A DNA stretch of 61,746 nucleotides. It comes from Xanthobacteraceae bacterium (lineage in GTDB: Bacteria; Pseudomonadota; Alphaproteobacteria; Rhizobiales; Xanthobacteraceae). The notes beneath the pieces were generated by a model. The model searched no databases, had not been told where the DNA came from, and saw only the letters and a list, made by a program, of their open reading frames with translations. A program made the translations under genes and the position numbers. The stretch covers positions 1 to 61,746 of the forward strand of contig JAIESI010000301.1 in assembly GCA_019746135.1 (NCBI GenBank), given 5' to 3'. Of the stretch, positions 7,169-16,275 are shown one piece after another. The stretch's first letter is position 1. Each line of letters opens with the position of its first letter.

Positions 7169-9493
7169 TTACAGTGGCCCGAAATTCGGCGGCGGCACGC
7201 GGCGCTTCGACGCCGCCTCGTAGGCCGAGGCGATCGTCAGGAGCACGTCCTCCTTGCCGGGCTCGGCGCGGAACACCAGCGAGAACGGCAGGCCCGGCGC
7301 CGGGATCGTCGTCGGCTTGTCGGAGGCCTTCGACACGTAGCGCTTGCCGTCAGGCGTGAGCTGGTACACCGGGTCGTAAACCGTCGTGACATAACCCGCC
7401 GGGATCAGCACCTCGGTGAGACCGGCGTTCGGACCGCTCAACGACTCCGGCCGCAGGTTGCTCGGAATGTCGTACTGATAGGCATGGCCGATCAGTCCCG
7501 GCGGCCACGGCGTGTGCAGCCGCACCAGCGCATCGAGCTTGTTTTCCAGGATCACCATCATGTCGGCGCGGCGCAAAAGCTCGCGCAGCATGATCCGCTC
7601 GTTGACGCCCTGGCGCCTGCCGTGCGGATTGCGCGGATCAGCGACCTCCTCCCAGTTCTTGAAGGCGGCGCGCTGGTCGTCGCCCCAGAACTTGGAGCGC
7701 GCGTTGAGCGCAGCCCAGTTTGTCAGCGTCTCGCGGAAGCCCTTGGCCTGCCAATCCGCGGCACGGCGCGTCAGGTACTGCGAGATATGGAACCGGAAGG
7801 CCATGGCCATTTCCTGGTTCTGCACGGTGGCGAGGTCGAGATTGCGCGGCGGCGCAATGCGCCCTTCGGCCATCTCGACGCAGTAGTCGATCGGCTGCAT
7901 CGTGCCCGAGCCGAGGAATTTCCCCGGTGCAAACTCGGTCGGCACAATTGCTGCGGCAAAGTCCGGAAACACCGGCGTGCCGTCGGCCTTCACGCGGAAC
8001 AGCAGGTCCGGCATGAACACCGGCACAAGCCGCGCCAGCGCCTTGCGATGATCGACGGTCATCTGCTCGATCGCGGGATCGGGCGTCCAGAGCGGATCGC
8101 CGGACTCCACCAGCGCCACGCCGAGCTGCCCGCCGAGGACGTCCTTGATCTCCTTGGTCACCGCCGCAACGATCGGCTCTTCGGTTTTCGAGCCCGGCGG
8201 GATCGTCATCGACTCGCGCAGCACGCCGAGCCGCATGCCTTTGAGCGCGCCGCGTCCGCCTTCGCCTTTAACATGCGCCGCATAAGGAGAGCTCAGCACC
8301 GACGACCGCGGCACGGTGGTGTAGACGTCGCGCGGATCGTAGTAGCCGTTCTCCGGGTCCTTCAGCGCATCGAGAATCTTCGCGCAGTCCTCGATCTTGC
8401 GGGCGTGAATGCCGGTCCGGTCGCAGTAAATATCCGCGCCGATCGCGCCGCCGTCGAAGCCGAGCATCGCCTTGTGCGGCAGGATCAGCGCCACCGCGTT
8501 GTGGTTCGACGGCCCGCGGCATGACGCCCGCGTCTCCTCGCCGAGGCTTGCCATCACCAGGTTGGCGCTCACCGAGACGCCGGAGCCCGAGCTCGAGCCG
8601 AGCGAGGCCGAGCGCGTGGTGTCGTACGGGTTTGCCGGATTGCCCGCCCAGGTGCTGCGCTGGTAGCCGAGCGTCGAGGCCAGCACCCTGTCCGGATTGT
8701 TCCTTCCGCCCGGATCGCCGGCGCGGCCGTTGTATTCGGTGTTCACCGCCTTGGCGAAGATGATCGCGCCCTTGTTGCGCAGCTGCTCGACCAGCACGTG
8801 GTCGCGCGCCGGGAAGTCGATGTCGTAGGCCGCGTCGCCGCCCCCGGTCGAGCGCATGTCCCTGGTGTCGAACGGGTCCTTGAACGAGAACACCACGCCG
8901 TACATCGGCAGCTTTTCGAGGTCGGGATTGCGCCCGAACTGCTTGTCCAACTCGGCCGCGCGCTCCAGGGCATCCGGCTGCTGGCGGAAGAACTCGCACA
9001 CCGGCGGCGCGTTCGGCGGCAGCGGTCCCTGCGAGGGATGCTTGTCGAATTCGCCCCAGCACGTCACCGAGCGCTCGCCGCGGATGTTGAGCGTGCCAAG
9101 CGTGTTGAGCTGCTGGCCGTTCGGCACGCCGACGATCATGCCGAACTGCTGCGGCGCGTCGGGCTTCGACGCGGTCGCTTCCATCCGGCCGTATTCGATC
9201 GGCGGGCCTTTGTACTTGTCGAGATCAGGAAGAATCGTCGACGCCCGCACGGTCTCCTTCGGAAAGCGCAGCGGCTGGCCCGCCCGCACCACGCCCTCCG
9301 CCTCCGCGACCGGCGCGCCGTCCGGCGTCACGAGCAGGCTCGCCACGCCGTTATAGGCGTGCACCCGCGCGAGATAGCGCTGCACCACCTCGGCGACGGT
9401 CGTCCGCCCCTCGCGGATCGCCGCATGCAGGTCGGCTATGGTCGCTTCTTCGAGCTGGAAGGCTTTGACCGGTGAATGGGCTATGTCATTCAT
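7169..9493 (-). CDS. Amidase signature (AS) family enzyme, unusually long
   Basis: A 774-residue amide hydrolase with the Lys-Ser-Ser triad of the AS family. Lys is in GVVFSFKDPFDTRD (about residue 217). The Gly/Ser-rich core is ASLGSSSGSGVSVSANLVMA, followed by GEETRASCRGPSNHN. AS enzymes are usually 430-550 residues; this one has an extended N-terminal segment and a long C-terminal region, so it belongs to a large-amidase subgroup or carries extra domains. The ATG at 9493 was preferred because GGAG lies 7 nt upstream; an in-frame GTG four codons earlier overlaps that site. It is divergent from the Bug protein at 9660. No signal peptide is seen. The substrate is unknown. Confidence 0.82.
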   Translation of the reverse strand: MNDIAHSPVKAFQLEEATIADLHAAIREGRTTVAEVVQRYLARVHAYNGVASLLVTPDGAPVAEAEGVVRAGQPLRFPKETVRASTILPDLDKYKGPPIEYGRMEATASKPDAPQQFGMIVGVPNGQQLNTLGTLNIRGERSVTCWGEFDKHPSQGPLPPNAPPVCEFFRQQPDALERAAELDKQFGRNPDLEKLPMYGVVFSFKDPFDTRDMRSTGGGDAAYDIDFPARDHVLVEQLRNKGAIIFAKAVNTEYNGRAGDPGGRNNPDRVLASTLGYQRSTWAGNPANPYDTTRSASLGSSSGSGVSVSANLVMASLGEETRASCRGPSNHNAVALILPHKAMLGFDGGAIGADIYCDRTGIHARKIEDCAKILDALKDPENGYYDPRDVYTTVPRSSVLSSPYAAHVKGEGGRGALKGMRLGVLRESMTIPPGSKTEEPIVAAVTKEIKDVLGGQLGVALVESGDPLWTPDPAIEQMTVDHRKALARLVPVFMPDLLFRVKADGTPVFPDFAAAIVPTEFAPGKFLGSGTMQPIDYCVEMAEGRIAPPRNLDLATVQNQEMAMAFRFHISQYLTRRAADWQAKGFRETLTNWAALNARSKFWGDDQRAAFKNWEEVADPRNPHGRRQGVNERIMLRELLRRADMMVILENKLDALVRLHTPWPPGLIGHAYQYDIPSNLRPESLSGPNAGLTEVLIPAGYVTTVYDPVYQLTPDGKRYVSKASDKPTTIPAPGLPFSLVFRAEPGKEDVLLTIASAYEAASKRRVPPPNFGPL

Positions 9494-9659
9494 GGGCAAC
9501 TCCACGCCGCGGCATCACGAAGCCTACCAGCTGCCGCACGTCCGCATCCATGCCCGTGACGCAGACAGCCTGAGACATTGTTGCACCCTGTCTGCGCTTT
9601 CGATCGCCTCCGAACGGCGCTATCGTGAGCGGCCGACCGATCGAACCCCGAGATTTCCA

Positions 9660-10646
9660 ATGAAAAAGCAAATACTCGTTGCGGCGCTTTTGAGCTTCGC
9701 CGCCACCTTCCCGCTTCCGAATGCGGCATCCGCCCAGGACTATCCGAACCGGCCCGTCACCTTCATCGTGCCCTATGGCGCCGGCGGCCCGGTCGACGTG
9801 CTGGCACGCGCAATGGCCGAGCCGATGCGCCTCGTTCTCGGCCAGCCGATCGTGATCGAGAACGTGGCCGGCGCGAACGGCACCATCGGCGTCGGCAAGG
9901 CGGTGCGTGCAGCGCCGGACGGCTACACGATCAGCATCGGCAACTGGCCGTCACACATCACCAACGGCGCGATCTACAATCTGAACTACGACATCCAGAA
10001 GGATCTCGTGCCGATCGCGCGGCTGCCGCAGAACCCCTACATCGCGGTCGTCCGCAAGAACTTCCCGGCCAACACGTTTCAAGAGTTCCTCGCCTGGATG
10101 AAGGCCAATCCGGGCAAAGCCACCGAGGGAACCGCCGGCGTCGGCTCCGGCCAGCACATCAGCGGCGTCTACGTGCAGAAGATCACCGGCGTGCAGTTCC
10201 AGTTCGTGCCGTACCGGTCGGGCTCGACCGAGATTATCCGCGACATCACCGCGGGCCACCTCGACTTCACGTTCGACCAGGCGATCACCTCGCTGACGCA
10301 CATCAAGGGCGGCAACGTCCGCGCACTGGCGGTGACGTCGGACAAGCGGCTGGAAGCTGCGCCGGACATTCCGACGGTCGACGAAGCCGGCGCGCCGGGC
10401 ACTTACATCTCCACCTGGTACGGGCTCTGGGCTCCCAAGGGAACGCCTCAGGAGGTGATCGACAAGCTCGGCGCCGCGGCGCGCGCTGCCATGGCCAATC
10501 CGGCGCTGCGGCAGCAGCTTGCGGGCCTGGGCCAGCAGATCCCGCCGCCGGAGCAGCAGACCGCGGCGGCGCTCGCAGCCTATCAGAAGGCCGAGATCGA
10601 CAAGTGGCATGCCATCATCAAGGAAGCCGGGATCAAGGTGGAATAG
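9660..10646 (+). CDS. Bug/TctC family substrate-binding protein
   Basis: A 328-residue periplasmic receptor with signal peptide MKKQILVAALLSFAATFPLP and cleavage near ASA-QDYP. The hallmark is YPNRPVTFIVPYGAGGPVDV, followed by IVIENVAGANGTIG and APDGYTISIG. The closing helix WHAIIKEAGIKVE is characteristic. It stands alone, divergent from the amidase, and a strong terminator follows 38 bp after its stop. It may deliver the amidase substrate, but no membrane component is adjacent. Confidence 0.92.
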   Translation: MKKQILVAALLSFAATFPLPNAASAQDYPNRPVTFIVPYGAGGPVDVLARAMAEPMRLVLGQPIVIENVAGANGTIGVGKAVRAAPDGYTISIGNWPSHITNGAIYNLNYDIQKDLVPIARLPQNPYIAVVRKNFPANTFQEFLAWMKANPGKATEGTAGVGSGQHISGVYVQKITGVQFQFVPYRSGSTEIIRDITAGHLDFTFDQAITSLTHIKGGNVRALAVTSDKRLEAAPDIPTVDEAGAPGTYISTWYGLWAPKGTPQEVIDKLGAAARAAMANPALRQQLAGLGQQIPPPEQQTAAALAAYQKAEIDKWHAIIKEAGIKVE

Positions 10647-10684
10647 CTCGCCTTTCACTCGCTGAAGTTTTTGAACGACCGACG

Positions 10685-10717
10685 CGGGACGCGGTGTAAG
10701 CTGCCGCGTCCCGTTTT
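10685..10717 (+). terminator. Rho-independent terminator
   Basis: A perfect 10-bp stem (CGGGACGCGG / CCGCGTCCCG) with a 9-nt loop is followed by TTTT, 38 bp after the Bug gene stop codon. It isolates that gene from the enoyl-CoA hydratase unit that starts 17 bp later. Confidence 0.85.
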
Positions 10718-10733
10718 CGTTGCAGGCGCGGCA

Positions 10734-11555
10734 ATGGCCTTCACCACCATCATCGTCGAGACGCTCGGCCCGGTGCTGCGCCTGACACTGAACCGGCCCG
10801 AGCGGACCAACGCGATCAACCAGGCGATGCTCGGCGAGATCAACGAGGCGCTCGACACCGCCGAGCGCGATCCGTCGGTCCGCGCCGTGATCGTGCGCGG
10901 CGCGGGTGCGGCGTTTTCCTCCGGCTTCGATCTCAAGGAACAGATGGAGCGGCGGCCGCAGGGCGTCGAGCAATGGCGCCCGGTGCTGCGCAAGGACTTC
11001 GACACCGTGATGCGGTTCTGGCACTTCCCGCGCCCGACCATCGCCGCGGTGCGCGGACCGTGCCTCGCCGGCGCGTGCGAGCTGGCGCTCGCCTGTGACA
11101 TGACAATTGCGTCCGAGGACGCATTTTTCGGCGAGCCGGAGCTCAAATTCGGCGCGGGCATCGTCGCCATGATCCTGCCGTGGATCGTCGGGCCGAAGGC
11201 TGCCAAGGAGATCATCCTGCTCGGCGAGGATCGCGTGCCGGCTGCACGCGCGCGCGAGCTCGGCATGGTCAACCGGATCGTGCCGGCGGCCGAGCTCGAC
11301 GAGGCGGCACTGACCATGGCGCAGCACGTTGCCGCGATCGATCCCGAACTGGTCAAGGAAACCAAACGCGCCATCAATCGCGCACTGGAAGCGCAGAACA
11401 TGCTGCCTGCGCTCGAGGAGGCGCTCGCCATCGATCTGGCGATCGAGGGCGCCGGCTCGCCCGACAAGGTCCAGTTCTTCGACATCGCGCGGCGCGACGG
11501 ACTGAAGGCCGCGCTCGCATGGCGCGACGCGCGCTTCCCGAAGCGAAGCCCATGA
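10734..11555 (+). CDS. Enoyl-CoA hydratase/isomerase family protein
   Basis: A 273-residue crotonase-fold enzyme. The oxyanion-hole segments are GAGAAFSSGFDLKEQ (about residues 57-71) and AVRGPCLAGACELALACDM (about residues 105-123), with EPELKFGAG following. The C-terminal helices are complete. It should act on an acyl- or aroyl-CoA thioester in the cytoplasm, by hydration, isomerisation or ring hydrolysis. The stop overlaps the start of the acyl-CoA synthetase gene (ATGA), so the two are translationally coupled: the synthetase would make the CoA ester the hydratase uses. The exact reaction is not fixed by motif. Confidence 0.85.
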   Translation: MAFTTIIVETLGPVLRLTLNRPERTNAINQAMLGEINEALDTAERDPSVRAVIVRGAGAAFSSGFDLKEQMERRPQGVEQWRPVLRKDFDTVMRFWHFPRPTIAAVRGPCLAGACELALACDMTIASEDAFFGEPELKFGAGIVAMILPWIVGPKAAKEIILLGEDRVPAARARELGMVNRIVPAAELDEAALTMAQHVAAIDPELVKETKRAINRALEAQNMLPALEEALAIDLAIEGAGSPDKVQFFDIARRDGLKAALAWRDARFPKRSP

Positions 11556-12976
11556 CCGCGGCGCTGGCCCGTCTGCTGACCGACGCGCTGCAGCGCGCAG
11601 GCAGCCCGGTCGAAAGCACCGCGGACGCTGCACAGACGCCGCAGGATCTGCTGTCGATCGGCGAGCGCGTCGCGCAGCAGCTCGCGGCGCAGCGCGTACG
11701 CCCGGCCGAGCCGGTGCATGTGCGGATCGGCAACCGCCCATCGGACCTCGGCGCGCTGCTCGGCATCTGGAACGCCGGCGCGGTCGCCGTGCCGCTGCAT
11801 GTCTCCGCGGCCCCCGCCACCGTGGCATCGCTCCTCCGCGCCACCGGCGCGCGGCTGCTGGTGGACGGCGATCGCATCGAGGCGATCGGCGATGCGCCGC
11901 CGGCCGAGCGCCCGCTGCTGCAGGACGCCGCGCTGGTGATTTTCACGTCCGGAAGCACCGGACTGCCCAAGGGCGTCGTGATCGGTCATCAGCGGCTTGC
12001 CGACAAGATCGCCGTGCTCGACCGGCTGCTGCAATTCAATAGCCGCGACACTGTCCTGGTCCCGCTGCAGCTGACCTTCATCTTCGGAATGTGGGTCTGC
12101 CTGCTCGCGCTCCGCGCCGGCGCCAAGCCCACCCTCGTGCCGCGGTTCTCGATCGAAGCGCTGAGCAGCGGACTTGCGCGCGGTGCGACGATCCTCGCGG
12201 GCGTGCCGTCGATGTACCGCGCCTTGCTGGCCGATGCTTCGTTCAGGATGCCCGGGCTTCGGCAAATCCTGACCGGCGGTGAGGTGTTGCCGAAGCCGCT
12301 GGCGCTCGCGATGCAGCGCGCCGCGCCCGACGCCGCGCTATACGATCTCTACGGCCTGACCGAAACCGGCTCGTGCGATTTTGTCGTCGGCCCCGCCGAC
12401 CAGGCGGACGGCCTCGGCACGATCGGCGCGACCACCGAAGGCGTTTCGTTCCGGATCGCGACCGCCGAGGGCCGCGAGGCCGCGCCGGGCGGAGGCGGCG
12501 AGCTTTGCGTCCGCACGCCGTATGGCATGCTCGGCTACCTCGACAACCCGCAACTCACCGCGCAATCGTTTCACGACGGCTATTTCAACACCGGCGATCT
12601 GGCGCGCGTCGGCCCCGGCGGCCGGGTGCAGCTTATCGGCCGCAGCAAGGACATCGTCTCGCGCGGCGGCATGAAGATCGCGCCGCTGGAAATCGACAAC
12701 CTGCTGGCCGAGCACCCGGGCGTCGTTGCGGCGCTGTGCGCGGGCGTGCCGGACGAGCGGCTCGGCGAATGCATCCACGCCGTCATCGTGCCGCGCGCCG
12801 GCGCGCACCTCACCGCCGAGGCGCTCCGCACCTGGATGCTGGAACGCACCGAGAAGTTCAAGGTGCCGGACGCATTCCACTTTGCGCAGGCGCTGCCGGC
12901 GGGCCCGACCGGCAAGGCCGACCGCCGCGGCGTGGCCAGGCTGATCGGCGAAGTGCGCGCCGCCAAAGGCCCTTGA
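11552..12976 (+). CDS. AMP-binding acyl/aroyl-CoA synthetase
   Basis: A 474-residue adenylate-forming ligase. Motifs in order: P-loop IFTSGSTGLPKG (about residue 130), YDLYGLTETGS (about residue 265), YFNTGDLARV and GRSKDIVSRGGMKIAP (hinge and A8 loop, about residues 345-380), and C-terminal GPTGKADRR with the catalytic lysine. It is shorter than most family members because the N-terminal region is reduced, but all core motifs are present. It activates a carboxylic acid as AMP ester and then CoA thioester. Its start overlaps the hydratase stop, and it ends 1 nt from the convergent Lrp gene. Confidence 0.85.
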   Translation: MTAALARLLTDALQRAGSPVESTADAAQTPQDLLSIGERVAQQLAAQRVRPAEPVHVRIGNRPSDLGALLGIWNAGAVAVPLHVSAAPATVASLLRATGARLLVDGDRIEAIGDAPPAERPLLQDAALVIFTSGSTGLPKGVVIGHQRLADKIAVLDRLLQFNSRDTVLVPLQLTFIFGMWVCLLALRAGAKPTLVPRFSIEALSSGLARGATILAGVPSMYRALLADASFRMPGLRQILTGGEVLPKPLALAMQRAAPDAALYDLYGLTETGSCDFVVGPADQADGLGTIGATTEGVSFRIATAEGREAAPGGGGELCVRTPYGMLGYLDNPQLTAQSFHDGYFNTGDLARVGPGGRVQLIGRSKDIVSRGGMKIAPLEIDNLLAEHPGVVAALCAGVPDERLGECIHAVIVPRAGAHLTAEALRTWMLERTEKFKVPDAFHFAQALPAGPTGKADRRGVARLIGEVRAAKGP

Positions 12977-12977
12977 C

Positions 12978-13448
12978 CTAGGTCAGCGGCAGCACGTTGG
13001 TGTACTTCACCTGCTCGAGCGCAAAGCTCGACTCGATCGAGGCGATGCCCTCGACCCGCGTGAGCTTCTGCTTGACGAAGCGCTCGTAGGCGTCGAGATC
13101 GGGCACCACCACGCGCAGCCAGTAGTCGCGCGAGCCGGTCATCAGGTAGCACTCCAGGACCTCGGGCCAGCGCTCGATCGCCTTGGCGAAGCGGTCGAGC
13201 GATTCCTGCCGCTGCTTTTCCAGCTTGATCGAGACGAACACGCTGACCGGCAGGCCGACCGCACGCTGGTCCAGCACCGCGACATAACGCGAGATCACGC
13301 CGTCGCGCTCCAGCATCCGCACGCGGCGCAGGCACGGCGACGGCGACAGCCCGACCTTGGCGGCGAGATCGTTGAGACTCATCCGGCCGTCGGCCTGGAG
13401 CTGCTCCAGGATCTTGCGGTCGATGGCGTCCAGCGCCGGCTTTGGCAT
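12978..13448 (-). CDS. Lrp/AsnC family transcriptional regulator
   Basis: A 156-residue regulator: winged helix-turn-helix at residues 5-60 (DRKILEQLQADGRMSLNDLA, then LSPSPCLRRVRMLERDGVI) and an RAM ligand-binding domain at about residues 70-150. The start at 13448 fits the usual family length; upstream in-frame sequence is intergenic. It is divergent from the E1 enzyme gene across a 131-bp gap holding a 32-bp palindrome, the expected arrangement for a local activator of the neighbouring gene. In Pseudomonas putida, mdeR (Lrp family) controls the alpha-ketobutyrate E1 gene mdeB, which is a plausible parallel. Confidence 0.92.
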   Translation of the reverse strand: MPKPALDAIDRKILEQLQADGRMSLNDLAAKVGLSPSPCLRRVRMLERDGVISRYVAVLDQRAVGLPVSVFVSIKLEKQRQESLDRFAKAIERWPEVLECYLMTGSRDYWLRVVVPDLDAYERFVKQKLTRVEGIASIESSFALEQVKYTNVLPLT

Positions 13449-13485
13449 CTCACGCCCTTTTTGGGTTGATTGTTGGCAGAAGATA

Positions 13486-13517
13486 CCAATTTCTACCACA
13501 GTTGTGGCGCAAATTGG
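13486..13517. promoter_or_regulatory. 32-bp palindromic operator between the Lrp and E1 genes
   Basis: The outer arms CCAATTT / AAATTGG and inner arms CCACA / TGTGG are exact inverted repeats around a 2-bp centre, separated by 3-bp spacers (7-3-5-2-5-3-7). It lies midway in the divergent gap, 37 bp from the Lrp start and 62 bp from the E1 start. Such dyads are typical of Lrp/AsnC binding sites. The symmetry is read directly; that the adjacent Lrp protein binds it is inference. Confidence 0.7.
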
Positions 13518-13579
13518 CAGGCAATGCTCCTGCTGTCGGCCGAAGATGCCTGTGGAAGTCATTTTCTGCGAGGCCAATC

Positions 13580-16000
13580 ATGACGAGCCCCGTCTCCGCC
13601 GCCGATCTCGCGATGCTCGGCGAACTCGAACGCAAGGTGCTGTGGCTGGCGAGCTGGACCATCCATCACGCCAATCACCTGCGCGAGAACGTCGACGGGC
13701 TGAAGGTCGGCGGGCATCAGGCCTCGTCGGCCTCGCTCGCCACCATCATGACCGCGCTCTACTTCCACGCGCTGCGGCCGCAGGATCGCGTCGCGGTGAA
13801 GCCGCACGCGTCGCCGAACTTCCACGCCATCCAGTATCTGCTCGGCCAGCAGACAAGGGAGAAGCTCGAGAACTTCCGCGGCTACAAAGGCGCGCAAAGC
13901 TATCCGTCGCGCACCAAGGACACCGACGACGTCGATTTCTCCACCGGCTCGGTCGGGCTTGGTGTCGCGCAGACGCTGTTCTCTTCGCTGGTGCAGGACT
14001 ACGTGCGCCTGCACGGCTGGGGCCAGGAAATTGACGGAAAGCCCCGTCCCGAAGGCCGGATGATTGCTCTCGTTGGCGACGCCGAGCTCGACGAGGGCAA
14101 CATCTTCGAGGCGATGCTCGAAGGCTGGAAGCAGGGGCTGCGCAATTGCTGGTGGATCGTCGACTACAACCGGCAAAGCCTCGACGCCGTGGTGCGCGAG
14201 GGACTGTGGGAGCGCTACGAGCAGCTGTTCAAGAATTTCGGCTGGGACGTGGTGATCCTCAAATACGGCTCGCTGCAGCAGGCGGCGTTCCGCGAGCCTG
14301 GCGGCGAGACGCTGCGGCAGTGGATCGACCGGTGCCCGAACCAGCTCTATTCGGCGCTGGTGTTCCAGGGCGGCGCGGCGTGGCGCAAACGGCTCAATGA
14401 CGAGATCGGCGACCAGGGCCCGGTGACCAGGCTGATCGAGTCGCGCAGCGACGAGGAGCTGGCGCGGCTGATGAACAATCTCGGCGGCCACGACCTGCCG
14501 TCGATCGTCGAGGCGTTCGACAAGATCGATCACGACCGGCCGGTCTGCTTCATCGCCTACACCGTGAAAGGCGTCGGCCTGCCGATCGCCGGCCACAAGG
14601 ACAATCACGCCGGCCTGATGACGCCGGCGCAGATGGAAGCATTCCGGCAGACGATGAACATCCGCGCCGGCCACGAATGGGAACCGTTCGAAGGGCTGCA
14701 CGCAAGTCCCGAGCAGATCGAAGCGTTCCTCAAGCGCGTGCCGTTCGCGCAAGGCGGACCGCGGCGGCTGAAGGCGCCGGCGCTCCCGGTTCCGGCCGCC
14801 CTCAAGGTGTCGATCCAGCCGGAAATGTCCACCCAATTCGGCTTTGGCGCGATCCTCAACGAGCTGGCGCGCGAGAAGACCGCGCTCGCCGAGCGCATCG
14901 TCACCACCTCGCCGGACGTCACCGTCTCGACCAATCTCGGGCCATGGGTCAACCGCCGTCACCTGTTCGCGCGCGAGAGCATGGCCGACACGTTCAAGAG
15001 CGAGCGCATCGCTTCGACCTTCAACTGGGAATTCTCGCCGAAGGGCCAGCACATCGAGCTTGGCATCGCCGAGAACAATCTGTTCATCACGCTCTCGGCG
15101 CTCGGCCTGTCGCATTCGATCAACGGCGAGCGGCTCTTGCCGATCGGCACAGTCTACGATCCGTTCATCGCCCGCGGCCTCGATGCGCTGAACTATGCCT
15201 GCTATCAGGACGCACGCTTCATCCTGGTCGCGACCCCGTCCGGACTGACGCTCGCGCCCGAAGGCGGCGCACATCAGTCGATCGCCGAGCCGCTGATCGG
15301 CATGGCGCAGGACGGCCTCGCCTCGTTCGAGCCGGCCTTCGTCGATGAGCTTGCCGTGATCATGGGCTTTGCGCTGGATTACATCCAGAAGGACGGTGAC
15401 GGCGAAGCCTCGGAGCGCAACTGGCTGCGCGACGAGACCGGCGGCTCGGTGTATCTGCGGCTGTCGACGCGGCCGGTCGAGCAGATCAAGCGCCCCATGA
15501 CGCCCGAGCTTCGCCAAGGCATCGTCGACGGTGCCTATTGGCTGCGCGAGCCCGGCCCGAACTGCCAGGTGGTCGTGGCCTTTACCGGTGCGATCGCGCC
15601 CGAGGCGATCCAGGCGGTCGGCCTGATGGCGGAGGACCGCCGCGACGTGGGCCTCCTCGCCGTCACCTCGCCCGACCGGCTCAACGCCGGCTGGACCGCG
15701 GCGCTGCGCGCCCGCGAGCGCGGTCTGGTGCACGCCCGCTCGCACATCGAGCGGCTGCTGTCACAGACCAACCCGAACACCGCGCTGGTCACCGTGCTCG
15801 ACGGCCATCCGGCGACGCTCGGCTGGCTCGGTTCGGTGCTCGGGCAGCGGACACGGCCGCTCGGGGTCGAGCATTTCGGCCAGACCGGCGCGCTGCCGGA
15901 CCTCTACCGGCACTACGGCATCGACGCCAACGCCATCGCCGCGGCCGCGCAGGCCATCGCGCCGGGCCGCCCGATCCGGCATCTGCGCGCGCTGGGCTGA
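13580..16000 (+). CDS. Thiamine-diphosphate 2-oxoacid dehydrogenase E1, homodimeric AceE/MdeB-like (transketolase-like)
   Basis: An 806-residue protein in the single-chain E1 family (AceE type, usually about 890). The ThDP/Mg site is ALVGDAELDEGNIFEAMLEG with the paired WWIVDYNRQSLD (about residues 157-195). The Pyr-domain glutamate lies in HIELGIAENNLFITLSALG (about residue 500). Conserved FIAYTVKGVGLPIAGHKDNH also marks the E1 family. It would decarboxylate a 2-oxo acid (pyruvate or 2-oxobutyrate) and pass the acyl group to a lipoyl E2, but no E2/E3 genes are in the window. ATG at 13580 gives the normal N-terminus. Control by the divergent Lrp-type gene resembles mdeR-mdeB. Confidence 0.82.
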   Translation: MTSPVSAADLAMLGELERKVLWLASWTIHHANHLRENVDGLKVGGHQASSASLATIMTALYFHALRPQDRVAVKPHASPNFHAIQYLLGQQTREKLENFRGYKGAQSYPSRTKDTDDVDFSTGSVGLGVAQTLFSSLVQDYVRLHGWGQEIDGKPRPEGRMIALVGDAELDEGNIFEAMLEGWKQGLRNCWWIVDYNRQSLDAVVREGLWERYEQLFKNFGWDVVILKYGSLQQAAFREPGGETLRQWIDRCPNQLYSALVFQGGAAWRKRLNDEIGDQGPVTRLIESRSDEELARLMNNLGGHDLPSIVEAFDKIDHDRPVCFIAYTVKGVGLPIAGHKDNHAGLMTPAQMEAFRQTMNIRAGHEWEPFEGLHASPEQIEAFLKRVPFAQGGPRRLKAPALPVPAALKVSIQPEMSTQFGFGAILNELAREKTALAERIVTTSPDVTVSTNLGPWVNRRHLFARESMADTFKSERIASTFNWEFSPKGQHIELGIAENNLFITLSALGLSHSINGERLLPIGTVYDPFIARGLDALNYACYQDARFILVATPSGLTLAPEGGAHQSIAEPLIGMAQDGLASFEPAFVDELAVIMGFALDYIQKDGDGEASERNWLRDETGGSVYLRLSTRPVEQIKRPMTPELRQGIVDGAYWLREPGPNCQVVVAFTGAIAPEAIQAVGLMAEDRRDVGLLAVTSPDRLNAGWTAALRARERGLVHARSHIERLLSQTNPNTALVTVLDGHPATLGWLGSVLGQRTRPLGVEHFGQTGALPDLYRHYGIDANAIAAAAQAIAPGRPIRHLRALG

Positions 16001-16019
16001 TCAAATTCGCGGCGGCGCG

Positions 16020-16185
16020 CCAGTGTCCCGGACCCGAAGTTCGCACGGTTTCTCGGCAGACGCGTTGCGAACTTCGGGTCCAAAGGGACACTGGAATCAT
16101 AGGCTTGCTGGTGTCGCTTTTTGGTTCGGACGTTCGCTTCCGAACCAGCCGAGAATTCAGGCGAACGTCCGAACCGCGACACCAG
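16020..16185. repeat. Twin long hairpins (REP-like composite element)
   Basis: Two consecutive large hairpins of the same design. Hairpin 1 (16020-16094) has a 10-bp outer stem CCAGTGTCCC/GGGACACTGG and a 15-bp inner stem from GACCCGAAGTTCGCA. Hairpin 2 (16108-16185) has an outer stem CTGGTGTCGC/GCGACACCAG and an inner stem from GGTTCGGACGTTCGC. They lie between the E1 and Bug genes. A single hybrid copy, left half like hairpin 1 and right half like hairpin 2, sits at 54101-54174. They may terminate or stabilise the E1 transcript. Confidence 0.8.
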
Positions 16186-16275
16186 CGCCAAATTGACTTT
16201 TGGCCCCTCGCCCGGCAATCAAGGCCGCAAAACAGACGCCTGCAACGGCGGCAGCACACTTTAAGGAAATGGGCC

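Noticed and set aside
13559-15745. Open frame of 728 codons on the minus strand
   Set aside because: Antisense to the E1 gene with its ThDP motif; no recognisable protein features.
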